Numbered from the stretch's first letter, positions 53,203 through 62,978 are shown. The stretch: DNA of 64,000 nt from Ornithobacterium rhinotracheale (GCF_022832975.1 NZ_CP094846.1:1337501-1401500), one strand, 5' to 3'. Made by a program: numbers and translations. The notes: generated by a model not told the origin, from the sequence alone.

Positions 53203-53942
53203 ACATAAAATAAATCAGACGGGTAGGCAACATGTGTTAAAAACAGACCTTGTGCCGGTGCCGATGCGGATGCAAAATTACGCCCTTTTTTTTCAATTAT
53301 CTGTTTAAATTCTGTGATATTTATCTTTCCTTTTCCCACTTCTACCATGGTGCCTACAATGGCGCGTACCATGTTTCGCAAGAATCTATCGGCACAAATC
53401 GTAAATTTCAATTCATCGCCATTTTGTTCCCAAATCGCTGAATAAATCTTGCAAATATTGGTTTTGGTATCGGCGTGCAATCGGGCAAAACTCGTGAAAT
53501 CTTCGTACAAAAAAAGCTGTTTAGCGGCTTCGTTCATGGCATCGATGTCTAGCGAGTGGTGTATGATCCAAGCGTTTTCGGTCTCAAAAACATTTTTTTG
53601 GGTAAAAATATAATATTCGTAGGTTCGGGATAGTGCATCAAACCTTGCGTGGGCATCTTCTTTCACGGGAATAATTTGGTGCACCGCAATGTCGTCGGGC
53701 AAAAATCGGTTTAATCTATTTTTTAAAACCTCGGGTTCTTGACAATCCAAATCGGCGTGAGCAAACATCTGTTTGGCGTGCACTCCCGCATCGGTTCTAC
53801 CTGCGCCCGTAACTTGGATAGGTGTTTTCAAAAGCGTAGAAAGTCGGTTTTCGAGCACTTCTTGCACCGTTACTGCATTGGGCTGAATCTGCCAACCGTG
53901 ATAATTTGTTCCTCTGTATGAAAATTCAATGAAATATCTCAA
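53199..53942 (-). CDS. truA: tRNA pseudouridine(38-40) synthase TruA
   Basis: 247-aa enzyme that makes pseudouridine at tRNA positions 38-40. The catalytic Asp is in AGRTDAGVHAKQ (residues about 46-57); RYFIEFSYRGTNYHGWQIQP is the usual N-terminus and FLRNMVRAIVGTMVEVG the C-terminal signature. It is upstream of the ABC transporter with a 4-bp overlap. Confidence 0.95.
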   Translation of the reverse strand: MRYFIEFSYRGTNYHGWQIQPNAVTVQEVLENRLSTLLKTPIQVTGAGRTDAGVHAKQMFAHADLDCQEPEVLKNRLNRFLPDDIAVHQIIPVKEDAHARFDALSRTYEYYIFTQKNVFETENAWIIHHSLDIDAMNEAAKQLFLYEDFTSFARLHADTKTNICKIYSAIWEQNGDELKFTICADRFLRNMVRAIVGTMVEVGKGKINITEFKQIIEKKGRNFASASAPAQGLFLTHVAYPSDLFYV

Positions 53943-53983
53943 AACTATTTTTTAACTTTATACCGCAAAAATACAACAACGAA

Positions 53984-54487
53984 TTGAAAAAAGTTTTATT
54001 ATTATCGGATACGCATGGTCATATAGACGACAGAATTTTGCACTACGCCCAAGATGTAGACGAAATTTGGCACGCGGGAGATATTGGGAATCAGAAAGTT
54101 GTAGAGGCTTTGACTAAAGAAAAAACATTCAGAGCCGTGTATGGAAATATAGATGATGCTCAAATGCGTGCACAATTCCCTGAAAATCTGTTTTTTGAAG
54201 TGGAAGGCGTAAAAGTTTTTATGACGCATATCGGGGGCTATCCGCCCAAATATAATTCTCGTTCTATAAAATTAATCAACGAGCATAAGCCTAAAATCTT
54301 TATTTCGGGGCATTCTCATATTTTAAAAGTAATGCCTGATAGTAAGCGAGATTTAATCCACATGAACCCTGGCGCAGCGGGCATTTACGGGTTTCATGAA
54401 ATTCGTACGATGTTGCGTTTCACGATAGACAATGGCAACATAGGTGGGCTAGAAGTCATTGAACTCGGAAAACGCGGAAAAATATGA
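53984..54487 (+). CDS. YfcE-type metallophosphoesterase
   Basis: 167-aa dinuclear metal phosphodiesterase. Metal-ligand motifs in order: LLSDTHG, WHAGDIGN, YGNIDD, MTHIGGYPP, ISGHSHI and MNPGAAG. The start is TTG at 53984 (MKKVLLLSDTHG); no ATG is available closer. Divergent from truA across 41 bp. Its substrate is unknown (YfcE homologues cleave phosphodiesters in vitro). Confidence 0.9.
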   Translation: MKKVLLLSDTHGHIDDRILHYAQDVDEIWHAGDIGNQKVVEALTKEKTFRAVYGNIDDAQMRAQFPENLFFEVEGVKVFMTHIGGYPPKYNSRSIKLINEHKPKIFISGHSHILKVMPDSKRDLIHMNPGAAGIYGFHEIRTMLRFTIDNGNIGGLEVIELGKRGKI

Positions 54488-54529
54488 ATTTGGTGGATTT
54501 TATTCATATTTGTTATTTTGGATTTGTAT

Positions 54530-54952
54530 TTACCATTTTTCACTACATGCTTCTAGAGGGGGACATTCATTTTTATTTATTCTTTCAACTCTTTTCGTAT
54601 CCAAGTCAATTTTATAATAATAGATTTCATTGTCTTTCAATGAGATAATAGTGGAATCTTCGGGAGACGGACTTACTTCTATAATTTCTTTTGTTATATT
54701 TTTATCATAACGTTGTTTTACATATAGTGATTTCCCTCTTCTTTTAAAAGCGATTACACTAGGATATACCAATGTTTTGTCATAAATAGTAATCCCATCT
54801 TCTTTTCGACCATAAAAAATTACATTTTTATATGGGCTTCCAATATCTATTGCCTCATATTTACTCATAAAGAAAATATCGTCAGTTATGTCTGATTTTG
54901 TTGAGCAACTAAAAAGAACAAAAAGTAGAATAGTGAATTTGTGTGGTTTCAT
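54530..54952 (-). CDS. Hypothetical lipoprotein
   Basis: 140 aa with lipobox LFSCSTK (Cys at about residue 16). The mature part has beta strands and a C-terminal ECPPLEACSEKW with two Cys. No recognised family. It is 40 bp downstream of the lipoprotein at 54993 on the same strand, so the pair may be cotranscribed. Confidence 0.68.
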   Translation of the reverse strand: MKPHKFTILLFVLFSCSTKSDITDDIFFMSKYEAIDIGSPYKNVIFYGRKEDGITIYDKTLVYPSVIAFKRRGKSLYVKQRYDKNITKEIIEVSPSPEDSTIISLKDNEIYYYKIDLDTKRVERINKNECPPLEACSEKW

Positions 54953-54992
54953 TTTACTATATAGTGATATTTGTGATTGAAAAAATTAAAGA

Positions 54993-55808
54993 TTAAAGAT
55001 TAACATTAAGATAGTTACTTTTTAGTTTTCCGTTAAAAATGTGAATACTCTTATTATTCAAGAAATCTAAATCCTTTTTTAGTAATAAATGGGTTTTAAT
55101 AAAATTGTAATCAGAATACAGTGTGAGGGAAATACTATCAATTGGTTCTTTAAAGAAATTGTCCAATTTATACGATATCTCCGAATAGAACATTTGGCTA
55201 AATCCATTATTGAAATGAATTTGATATGATTTTTCAGAATGTGGAGCAATTATATTTTTTTCTGATAGTAAATACTTATGTTTAAAAAACCAATTATATA
55301 TTTTTTTGTATTCTAAATTATTCTTTTTGAGTGAATCTATTTTTCTATTATTCATCTCTTCCCAAGCCCCATAAGTGGTATAAAATTTATTCATCTTTTC
55401 TTCATAGCTATTAATGCTATTTTTTTGAATTTTCATATTTTCTTCTTGTGATAATTCATTATCAACATCAATAAAACCAATCATCGGTTGCGAGAATTTT
55501 TTAGGAAGAGACACTTCTCCATTTTTATAAGTTGATACAAAAATACCTACAAGAGAATCGTTAGAAGCACCAGCCACTTGTTCTGTTGAAAACAAAGGAT
55601 ATTGTTCTGTAAATGGAAATAAAATGCTTTCAGCAGAATTATTTTGGATTGTAAAATAAATACTAAGTGAATCTTTATTCCGAGAAAATTTCAAGGAATC
55701 AATTCTTAAATCATACACTTTTCCTGTTTTTTTATCTAAATCCAACTCCCTTTCTTTGTTGCAAGATACAAAGGTGAAAAGCACTATAAGAAATAATATT
55801 TTTCTCAT
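54993..55808 (-). CDS. Hypothetical lipoprotein
   Basis: 271 aa with lipobox TFVSCNKERE (Cys at residue 16). The N-terminal half has beta-rich IQNNSAESILFPFTE and a Gly-Ile-Phe region; the middle is a helical Lys/Asn-rich stretch (KMNKFYTTYGAWEEMNNRKIDSLKK), and a beta C-terminus follows. Similar layout to the 213-aa lipoprotein at 40653. Both lie near GTCATTCC repeats. Function unknown. Confidence 0.7.
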   Translation of the reverse strand: MRKILFLIVLFTFVSCNKERELDLDKKTGKVYDLRIDSLKFSRNKDSLSIYFTIQNNSAESILFPFTEQYPLFSTEQVAGASNDSLVGIFVSTYKNGEVSLPKKFSQPMIGFIDVDNELSQEENMKIQKNSINSYEEKMNKFYTTYGAWEEMNNRKIDSLKKNNLEYKKIYNWFFKHKYLLSEKNIIAPHSEKSYQIHFNNGFSQMFYSEISYKLDNFFKEPIDSISLTLYSDYNFIKTHLLLKKDLDFLNNKSIHIFNGKLKSNYLNVNL

Positions 55809-55921
55809 CGTATTTAAATTTAAGAATTAGCGAAGACAATTTAGTGAAAAAATTTAATAATTGTGAAGAAAATCAAATTAAATTTTGATTATTAACTACT
55901 TAAATTTAATTGCATTGTTAA

Positions 55922-55998
55922 GACCCTGAATCAAGTTCAGGGTGACGGGCGTGTGAAAGAATATGCTTAATGTCATTCCGAACTTGATTCGGAATCTC
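55922..55998. repeat. Inverted pair of the palindromic repeat (BIME-like)
   Basis: GACCCTGAATCAAGTTCAGG at 55922 and GTCATTCCGAACTTGATTCG at 55972 face each other across about 25 bases; each is itself palindromic. The second carries the CAGAAAAATCGGAATTTG tail also seen at 41430. Lies in a 310-bp gap (55809-56118) between the lipoprotein and lon. Confidence 0.82.
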
Positions 55999-56068
55999 AG
56001 AAAAATCGGAATTTGGTGTATTTTTATACATATTCGTTGTTTTGAAATTAACGCTAAACCCCATAAAA

Positions 56069-56099
56069 AAATCCCTTAAAATCATATTTTAAGGGATTT
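56069..56099 (-). terminator. Terminator after lon
   Basis: 14-bp stem AAATCCCTTAAAAT (56069-56082) and ATTTTAAGGGATTT (56086-56099) with loop CAT. The A run at 56065-56070 gives a U tract on the minus strand. Confidence 0.85.
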
Positions 56100-56118
56100 T
56101 CTTTTATAATATTAAAAC

Positions 56119-58539
56119 TTATTTTAATAATGCAATATCAAGCACATCTTCCATTTTGTCTACATAATGGAAGGTAAGCCCTTTGATGTATTCGGGCTCA
56201 ATTTCTTCAATATCTTTTTTGTTTTGAACACAAAGGATAATTTCTTTGATACCTGCTCGTTTGGCAGCTAAGATTTTCTCCTTAATTCCACCCACTGGTA
56301 GCACTTTTCCACGCAAAGTGATTTCGCCCGTCATGGCAATATTATTCTTCACTTTTCTTTTGGTAAAGGTAGAAACGATACTTGTGAGCATGGTAATCCC
56401 TGCCGATGGTCCATCTTTTGGCACAGCACCTTCGGGCACATGCACATGCACATTTGATTTTTCAATTAATTCCGAATCTATGCCTAGTTTTTCGTGGTGT
56501 GCTTTCACATATTCGAGTGCAATTTGGGCAGATTCTTTCATCACTTTACCCAAATTTCCCGTCATAGAAAGTTGCCCTTTGCCATTAGACAAAATCGACT
56601 CGATAAACAAAATATCTCCGCCCACTTGTGTCCAAGCCAATCCCGTTACCACACCAGGAACATTGTTGTTTTCGTATTTATCTTTTTCGCGCGGAACGCC
56701 TAAAATTTCTTCGATTCGTGCAATCGTCATTTTAGGATCCACTTCTTTCTCCATGGCAGTATCTTTGGCAATGTTTCGCACCAATTTAGCAATGCGTTTC
56801 TCTAGTCCGCGCACGCCCGATTCTCTGGTGTAGCCATCGATGATAAACGCCAATTCCTTTTTGCCTAAACGAATTGCATTTTTAGGCAACCCGTGTTCGG
56901 TAAGTTGTTTTGGAACTAAATGTCTTTTAGCAATTTCTACCTTTTCTTCTACGGTGTAGCCATTCACTTCGATCATTTCCATACGATCGCGTAGGGGAGA
57001 AGGAATGTTTGCAATATTATTTGCCGTAGCGATAAATAACACACGAGACAAATCGTAACCAATTTCTAAATAATTGTCGTAGAAAGAAGTGTTTTGTTCA
57101 GGGTCTAGCACTTCGAGCATTGCCGAAGATGGGTCGCCGTGATTGCCTTGTCCTAATTTATCAATCTCATCTAAAACAAAAACGGGATTAGAAAAACCTG
57201 CTTTTTTGATGTTTTGCAAGATTCTACCTGGCATAGCACCAAGGTAAGTTTTTCGGTGTCCCCTAATTTCTGATTCGTCGTGCATCCCACCGAGCGACAT
57301 TCTCTGGTACGAGCGATTGAGTGCCGTAGCAATAGAACGACCAAGCGAAGTTTTTCCCACGCCTGGAGGCCCATACAAACAAATAATTGGCGATTTCATA
57401 TCACCTTTTAATTTAAGCACGGCAAGGTATTCCAAAATGCGTTCTTTCACCTTTTGGAGCCCGTAGTGATCTTTGTTTAAAACCTTCTCGGCATAGGCGA
57501 TGTCCAATTTATCTTGAGAAACTTTGTCCCAAGGCAAACTTAACATTAAATCCAAATAATTTCGCTGAATAGAATAATCTGGCGATTGTGGATTGAGTCT
57601 GCGTAGTCGATTTAATTCTTTATTAAAAGTTTTTGCAATTTCTTCTTTCCAAATCTGTTTCTTGGCGCGTTTTTTCAATTCTTGAAAATCATCTTCTGCA
57701 CTAAAGTCGCCCAACTCTTCTTGAATGGCTCTAATCTGCTGATTCAAGAAATATTCGCGTTGTTGCTGATCCATTTCCTTGTGTGCACGAGAATGGATTT
57801 TGTTTTTAAGCTCTTGCTTTTGCAGTGCAGTGTTTAGATGTTCGAGCGCAAGCATGGCACGCTCTTTTTGGTCGTTTTCTTCTAGTAATTTTTGTTTTTC
57901 TTTTAAGTCTAAATCAATGTTAGAGCTTACAAAATTCACCAAAAACGATGGGCTTTCAATGGAATTAATCGCATAGCCCGCTTCCGATGGCATATTGGGA
58001 TTAATTTTGGCAATGCGCAACGAAATTTCTTTAATCGAATCAATCAAAGTATTGTACACCACATCATCTTCCTTAGGTTTTTCTTCCTCCAAAAGATTAA
58101 TTTTTGCAATGAAATAAGGATTTTCAGTCAGCATTTCTACTAGTTCAAATCTTCTTAAACCTTGCAAAATCACAGTGATGTTGCCATTGGGCATTTTAAT
58201 TAATTTAAGGATTTTTGCCACACTGCCCACGCTAGCTAAATCCTTAGCTGATGGATTGTCGAGCGAAGTATCCTTTTGCGAAATTACCCCGATTAAATCC
58301 TTGTTATCGTATGCATCTTCTAGCAATTGGATAGATTTCTTGCGCCCTGCCGTAATGGGAATTACCACCCCAGGGAACAAAACCGTGTTGCGCAATGCCA
58401 AAATCGCTAATTCATCGGGCGTTTCGGTATTGAGAAGTGCCTCCTCGTCTTCCTTGCTTAAAAGTGGAATAAATTCGGATTCGATTGAAATGTTATCTTG
58501 AAATGTCAAATTGTCTAAATTCATGATGATTTGTGCCAT
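56119..58539 (-). CDS. lon: ATP-dependent protease Lon
   Basis: 806-aa hexameric AAA+ protease for damaged and regulatory proteins. N-terminal substrate domain (about 40-240; [20 protein letters not shown]), AAA module with Walker [15 protein letters not shown] and Walker [14 protein letters not shown], and the protease domain with catalytic Ser in [11 protein letters not shown] and Lys in [14 protein letters not shown]. The first ATG is at 58539; an ATG five codons in (58524) is also possible. Divergent from porT; a long AT-rich gap of 259 bp to the porT start holds the promoters. Confidence 0.96.
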   Translation of the reverse strand: MAQIIMNLDNLTFQDNISIESEFIPLLSKEDEEALLNTETPDELAILALRNTVLFPGVVIPITAGRKKSIQLLEDAYDNKDLIGVISQKDTSLDNPSAKDLASVGSVAKILKLIKMPNGNITVILQGLRRFELVEMLTENPYFIAKINLLEEEKPKEDDVVYNTLIDSIKEISLRIAKINPNMPSEAGYAINSIESPSFLVNFVSSNIDLDLKEKQKLLEENDQKERAMLALEHLNTALQKQELKNKIHSRAHKEMDQQQREYFLNQQIRAIQEELGDFSAEDDFQELKKRAKKQIWKEEIAKTFNKELNRLRRLNPQSPDYSIQRNYLDLMLSLPWDKVSQDKLDIAYAEKVLNKDHYGLQKVKERILEYLAVLKLKGDMKSPIICLYGPPGVGKTSLGRSIATALNRSYQRMSLGGMHDESEIRGHRKTYLGAMPGRILQNIKKAGFSNPVFVLDEIDKLGQGNHGDPSSAMLEVLDPEQNTSFYDNYLEIGYDLSRVLFIATANNIANIPSPLRDRMEMIEVNGYTVEEKVEIAKRHLVPKQLTEHGLPKNAIRLGKKELAFIIDGYTRESGVRGLEKRIAKLVRNIAKDTAMEKEVDPKMTIARIEEILGVPREKDKYENNNVPGVVTGLAWTQVGGDILFIESILSNGKGQLSMTGNLGKVMKESAQIALEYVKAHHEKLGIDSELIEKSNVHVHVPEGAVPKDGPSAGITMLTSIVSTFTKRKVKNNIAMTGEITLRGKVLPVGGIKEKILAAKRAGIKEIILCVQNKKDIEEIEPEYIKGLTFHYVDKMEDVLDIALLK

Positions 58540-58798
58540 TAATTTTCAAAAACCGCCGACGATTTGTCAGTCAAACACAAGATCGAAAATCGCTTTAGTA
58601 TTGAAAATCAACAGTATTAAATATTGTTTTTAGGTTAAAAAAATATGGGTACAAATATAAACAAAATTTATGCCTTGCGTGGTTTTATGTCATTTTTAAA
58701 TGTAGATGATGGTTAATACGGAAAAAAATATTTTTCAATGCAAATACATTCTTTTTTATTACTTTTGTTGTTTGATAATGAATTTAATTAAAAATACC

Positions 58799-59683
58799 AT
58801 GAAAAAAGCGATAAGTCTGTGTATGTTATTTTCCTTTTTAAGTCTAAACGCACAATGGAAAACTAACTATGGAAAAGAAGATTTTTTTGTAGAACACGAT
58901 GCTAAAAGACTTTCGTGGGGCTATTTTGTAGGGTTAAACCAATTCGACTTTAAAATTACCCCAAGATACGACTATGGAACAGATAGGAGCAATGTAGCAA
59001 AAGGAGAAACATATGTAGCGCATGGTACGAGTACAATACCTTTGCGAGTTGCAGAAAAAGGTGGAGCGGCCATCAACGAAAATGGAAACTTTCTTGTAAC
59101 GGTGGATTCCAAAATGGGATTTTCGGCAGGTTTAATGGGGCGACTAAAAGTAAATGAAAATATAGATTTATGGTTGCAACCAGGGATTCACTTTACCGAG
59201 CGCACTTTGCATTTTAATAATATAAAGGTGGGCGATGCTTATCCTATTTTGAAATATACCGAGGAAGGAGACCAACCAAGTAGAGAAGAGTACACCGTGA
59301 CCGAAGATGCCTTGGAACGAAATATAAAATCATCGTATGTAGATATTCCATTTGTCGTGGAATTTCATGGAAATCGCTGGTTTAACACGCGTCCTTATGT
59401 ACAGGCGGGATTGGGCTATGCGATTAATTTACAAGCGCAAGAAAACAATACAGATGACAATTATGGCGGAATTTTCAGAATGAAAACACACAATTTCAAC
59501 TGGCAAGCCGAAATGGGAATCAATATTTATTTCAGAAGATTTAAATTAACTCCTTCGGTAAAAGGAATGTTCTTCTTCAACGATGAATTAGTGCCAGACA
59601 ATGCAGGAACGCCAAACATCTGGGCAAACACTATGAGCTCTCTCAAAACACGCGCATTTGTATTTTCACTAAAATTTGAATAA
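58799..59683 (+). CDS. Outer-membrane beta-barrel protein, PorT family
   Basis: 294 aa from the ATG at 58799. Signal peptide MKKAISLCMLFSFLSLNAQ, then a barrel with KRLSWGYFVGLNQFDFKI, SKMGFSAGLMGRLKVNENID, PGIHFTERTLHFNN and FVVEFHGNRWFNTRPYVQAGLGY. This pattern matches PorT/SprT, a protein needed for type IX secretion and gliding in Bacteroidota. TACTTTTG at 58760-58767 is a likely -7 box; the extra upstream ATGs (58706) lie before it and are not used. Other por/gld genes are not in the window. Confidence 0.8.
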   Translation: MKKAISLCMLFSFLSLNAQWKTNYGKEDFFVEHDAKRLSWGYFVGLNQFDFKITPRYDYGTDRSNVAKGETYVAHGTSTIPLRVAEKGGAAINENGNFLVTVDSKMGFSAGLMGRLKVNENIDLWLQPGIHFTERTLHFNNIKVGDAYPILKYTEEGDQPSREEYTVTEDALERNIKSSYVDIPFVVEFHGNRWFNTRPYVQAGLGYAINLQAQENNTDDNYGGIFRMKTHNFNWQAEMGINIYFRRFKLTPSVKGMFFFNDELVPDNAGTPNIWANTMSSLKTRAFVFSLKFE

Positions 59684-59739
59684 TTAAAAAAAAGATAAAA
59701 AATACTAAATTTCATTGATTTAGAGATTTTTAAACATAA

Positions 59740-61887
59740 ATGAAGATTCCACAAAAGACCTTAGAAGATTTAGAATTTAATAAAGTTTTACTTGAGGTAG
59801 AAAAATACGCCAAAACCGAACGCGTAAAAAGAGTAATCAGAAAACACAAACCACTCGCAAGCCACAAAACCATACTTTTTAGGCTAAAGGCTACCAACGA
59901 ATACCTTTCGGCCATGCAATCAAGCAACCGATTTCCATTTAGCGAGTACGACGATATACGAGAAGATTTAGACAAAATCGAAGTTGAAAATTACCAACTT
60001 TCGGCGGATATTTTTTTAGCTATAAAATCTCAAATGCTTCAAATTCAGGAATTAATGAAATTCTTGGAGAAGTTTAATGATTATTATCCGATTTTTTATA
60101 AAACCATTTCAAAACTTACTTTTCAAAGAGAAGTTTTGGAACACATCGATTCTGTTTTTGATAAGCATGGCGAAATCAAAGACGATGCATCTAAAGAATT
60201 ATTTCAGATAAGAAAACAGCTAAAAATCGTCAATCAGCAATTGAGCGATCGATTCAAAGGAGCGTCCAGAGCTTATTCCGAATTTTTAGATGACATCCGA
60301 GAATCTGTTATCGATGGCCGCCGAGTGCTTGCCGTACTTGCTACGCACAGAAAAAAGGTGCCTGGGCGTATGGTGGGCAGTAGCAAAACGGGGTCTATTG
60401 CCTTTATAGAGCCAGAATCGGTATTGCGCTCGCAGCGAGAATTAGACGAATTGCACGAAGACGAAAAAAATGAAATTCGCAAGATTTTGCGTGCACTCAC
60501 GGCGACGGTTTCGGTGTATCAAGACGATTTGATTGATTACCAAAATTTCCTTTTTCAGTTAGATTTAATTGCGGCGCAAGCGCAGTACGCCGATGAAATC
60601 AATGCTGTTTTGCCACAAATCAATAAAGATAAAAAACTTGATTTAAAACAGGCGTATCATCCGCTATTGTATGCCAAACATCGTAACGAGAAAAAGAAAA
60701 TCATACCACAGTCGGTGACTTTTAATAAGAAAAACCGAATTATGGTGATTTCTGGACCCAATGCGGGCGGAAAAAGTATTACGCTCAAAACAATTGGTCT
60801 ACTGCAACTTATGCTGCAATCGGGCTTATTGGTTCCTGTGCACGAAAAAAGTAATTTTTGCTTTTTTAAAAATATTTTCACCGATATTGGGGACAATCAG
60901 TCCATTGAAAATCAATTAAGTACTTATTCTTATCGATTGAAGCAAATGCATTATTTCTTGTACAACGCCGATGCCGAAACTTTGCTGCTCATCGATGAAT
61001 TTGGTACAGGCTCCGACCCTGAATTGGGTGGCGCCTTGGCTGAAGTTTTTTTGGAAGAGTTTTACGATATGGGCGCGTATGGCGTATTTACGACGCACTA
61101 TACCAATATTAAAATTCTGGTGGAACAATTGCCCGAAGCCGAAAATGCAAGTATGCTTTTTGATGAAAAAACGCTTGAGCCAATGTATTTGCTCGAATCG
61201 GGGCAAGCGGGGAGTTCATTTACATTTGAGGTGGCCGAGAAAAATAAAATTCCGTACCGATTAATTAACAAAGCTAAAAAGAAAATTGAGCGTAATAAAG
61301 TGAGACTCGACAAAACTATTTTAAAACTTCAGCAAGAAAAATTTCATGTGCAAAAGACCAAAAATGCACTCGAAGAGCTGAAAGAAAAATCGCATGACAA
61401 GCACTCTCAATTGGAAGAAACGCATGATAAAATTTATGCTAAATTAGTTGATTTTCAGCGATTGTATGAGTCTGAACAAAAGAACATTCAGCTGGGACAA
61501 AAACTAACTGAAATGGCGGATGTTTATTTCAAAAACAGAAGTAGAAAACAATTGATTACTAAATTTTTGAAATTGATTGAAATCGAAAATGCGAAGAAAA
61601 ATCCGAAACATTTTGACGAGAAGAAAAAAGAAAAACGAATCAAACAAAAATTGCGTCGAGAGCTTGAAAAAAAAGCCGATAGGATAGAGGAGACACAGCA
61701 AAAAATAGAGGAAGAAAAGCAAAAAGAAACCCAAATGCGTATTGCTTCTATGAAAGTGGGCGACCGAGTTCGTATCAAAGGTAGCTCGAGCGTAGGAAGC
61801 ATCGAAGCAATTGATAAAAAGCAAGTTGTGATAAACTATGGCAAGTTTAGAACTAAAATTAACATAGAGGAAATAGAAAAAATATAG
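59740..61887 (+). CDS. MutS2-like DNA-binding ATPase without Smr domain
   Basis: 715 aa. Clamp and lever region (about 1-320), then the ATPase with ISGPNAGGKSITLKTIGLL (Walker A), LLLIDEFGTGSDPELGG (Walker B) and FTTHYTNIK. A long coiled coil (about 500-660, Lys/Glu-rich) and a short KOW-like beta end, VGDRVRIKGSSSVGSIEAI, follow. Full MutS2 proteins have a C-terminal Smr nuclease domain of about 80 aa; this one ends before it. Role may be in recombination control or rescue of stalled ribosomes, as for MutS2 homologues. Directly upstream of tRNA-Gln. Confidence 0.87.
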   Translation: MKIPQKTLEDLEFNKVLLEVEKYAKTERVKRVIRKHKPLASHKTILFRLKATNEYLSAMQSSNRFPFSEYDDIREDLDKIEVENYQLSADIFLAIKSQMLQIQELMKFLEKFNDYYPIFYKTISKLTFQREVLEHIDSVFDKHGEIKDDASKELFQIRKQLKIVNQQLSDRFKGASRAYSEFLDDIRESVIDGRRVLAVLATHRKKVPGRMVGSSKTGSIAFIEPESVLRSQRELDELHEDEKNEIRKILRALTATVSVYQDDLIDYQNFLFQLDLIAAQAQYADEINAVLPQINKDKKLDLKQAYHPLLYAKHRNEKKKIIPQSVTFNKKNRIMVISGPNAGGKSITLKTIGLLQLMLQSGLLVPVHEKSNFCFFKNIFTDIGDNQSIENQLSTYSYRLKQMHYFLYNADAETLLLIDEFGTGSDPELGGALAEVFLEEFYDMGAYGVFTTHYTNIKILVEQLPEAENASMLFDEKTLEPMYLLESGQAGSSFTFEVAEKNKIPYRLINKAKKKIERNKVRLDKTILKLQQEKFHVQKTKNALEELKEKSHDKHSQLEETHDKIYAKLVDFQRLYESEQKNIQLGQKLTEMADVYFKNRSRKQLITKFLKLIEIENAKKNPKHFDEKKKEKRIKQKLRRELEKKADRIEETQQKIEEEKQKETQMRIASMKVGDRVRIKGSSSVGSIEAIDKKQVVINYGKFRTKINIEEIEKI

Positions 61888-61904
61888 GAAATTTATAATT
61901 TTAT

Positions 61905-61935
61905 TTTGCAGATTTAATTTTTATTTCTATATTTG
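61905..61935 (+). promoter_or_regulatory. Promoter of tRNA-Gln
   Basis: TTTG (61905-61908), a 19-base spacer and TATATTTG (61928-61935) form a textbook Bacteroidota promoter, 17 bases before the tRNA. Confidence 0.8.
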
Positions 61936-61952
61936 CAGTCCAATTGAAACGG

Positions 61953-62023
61953 AGACCCATGGTGTAACGGTAGCACACCGGTTTTTGGTGCCGTTTGTCG
62001 GGGTTCGAATCCCTGTGGGTCTA
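61953..62023 (+). tRNA. tRNA-Gln (TTG anticodon)
   Basis: Acceptor AGACCCA (61953-61959) pairs with TGGGTCT (62016-62022). A D arm (GTGT/GCAC) precedes the anticodon stem CCGGT/GCCGT, whose loop TTTTGGT places TTG at 34-36. T arm CGGGG-TTCGAAT-CCCTG. The outermost anticodon-stem pair (27-43) is a C-T mismatch. CCA is not encoded. Length 71 bases. Terminator and accessory DNA follow. Confidence 0.95.
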
Positions 62024-62024
62024 C

Positions 62025-62051
62025 AAAACCACCTGATTATCAGGTGGTTTT
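62025..62051 (+). terminator. Terminator after tRNA-Gln
   Basis: 12-bp stem AAAACCACCTGA (62025-62036) and TCAGGTGGTTTT (62040-62051) with loop TTA, followed by a T-rich tail. Confidence 0.9.
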
Positions 62052-62058
62052 ATTTTTT

Positions 62059-62099
62059 ACAGCCATTTTCACAGCCACTTTCGGTGTGAAAATGGCTGT
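62059..62099. terminator. Second hairpin downstream of tRNA-Gln
   Basis: ACAGCCATTTTCACA (62059-62073) and its exact complement (62085-62099), 15 bp, around an 11-base loop. Extra T bases follow. May be a second terminator or a structure at the border of the accessory islet. The 286 bases after it (62100-62385) are AT-rich without a supported gene; bases 62311-62385 extend the next reading frame but lack conservation evidence. Confidence 0.7.
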
Positions 62100-62385
62100 T
62101 TTATTAAGTTTGAGTGTATAAGATATATTTTGATTTTCTTATTTATTTTATTGAAATATAAACTTTTATGTATTTTGTCTTGACTTAAACTTTTCATTCC
62201 AGTTGTATTGATTTCAGCAAAAAATGATTTAATACGAAAATTAAATTATTGTTTTAGACTTATTTAATTATTTACTATATTAGCTACGGTTAAGATGACA
62301 TACATTGTAAATGCTCAATTACTTGTCAAGCAATTGGGAATTTATGCAAGTCCAAATTTTATCAAATTACGCAAAAATTAAAATA

Positions 62386-62850
62386 ATGAATAGATTGTCA
62401 ATAATGGTATGTTTAGGTGTTTTAGTATTTAGCTGCTCTCCTAATCTTAAAAATAATTCTAATACGAACAAATCGAAACAAATACACGAACTTGCAGTTT
62501 TTAACTTTTCGGAAATTCCAAAAGATTTATTGGTGAATTTGAATAAAATGGGAGTCGATAGTTCTCCAATACTCAATGAGTATGAAGGAAAATATCTAAA
62601 TTTTATTTTTAAGATATCTCCACAGGATTTTAATCTTATTGGTAAAAAGGTCGGTTTTATAAGAGGTAAAATAGATTATTTCAAAGACACACGGGAGCGT
62701 TTTAACAATAATTCCTCAATTGTTGGTGGCAGTAGTTTATATATATTTGATTCTATCCAGAAAAATCAAAGTGGTGGATATGATGCGGCGATTGTTTATT
62801 GGAGTAAATTTTCACTTCCGATAGAAGAAGTAATTAAACGATTGAAATAA
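62386..62850 (+). CDS. Hypothetical lipoprotein
   Basis: 154 aa from the ATG at 62386. Lipobox VLVFSCSPN (Cys at residue 17). The mature part has FNFSEIPKDLLVNLNKMGVD and ISPQDFNLIGKKVGFIRGKID, and a C-terminal AAIVYWSKFSLPIEEVIKRLK. No known family. An ATG at 62311 is in frame, but its 25 extra residues precede the signal peptide. First gene of an AT-rich islet beyond tRNA-Gln. Confidence 0.68.
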   Translation: MNRLSIMVCLGVLVFSCSPNLKNNSNTNKSKQIHELAVFNFSEIPKDLLVNLNKMGVDSSPILNEYEGKYLNFIFKISPQDFNLIGKKVGFIRGKIDYFKDTRERFNNNSSIVGGSSLYIFDSIQKNQSGGYDAAIVYWSKFSLPIEEVIKRLK

Positions 62851-62852
62851 AT

Positions 62853-62978
62853 GAGAGGGGTGGGCTATTCAAGAATTTAGGATTTACCTTTGGGAAGTTA
62901 AACCCACCTACTTTTATTTTAGGTACTACTTATGGTGTATTAGATACGGAAGGTTTATTAGAATTTCAAACAAATTAA
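62853..62978 (+). pseudogene. Possible C-terminal gene remnant
   Basis: A short open stretch without a start codon reads LFKNLGFTFGKLNPPTFILG and on to TTYGVLDTEGLLEFQTN before a TAA at 62976-62978. Its composition looks coding and unlike the surrounding AT-rich spacer. It could be the tail of a lost gene, such as an exported or polymorphic protein. Too short to name; could be chance. Confidence 0.3.
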
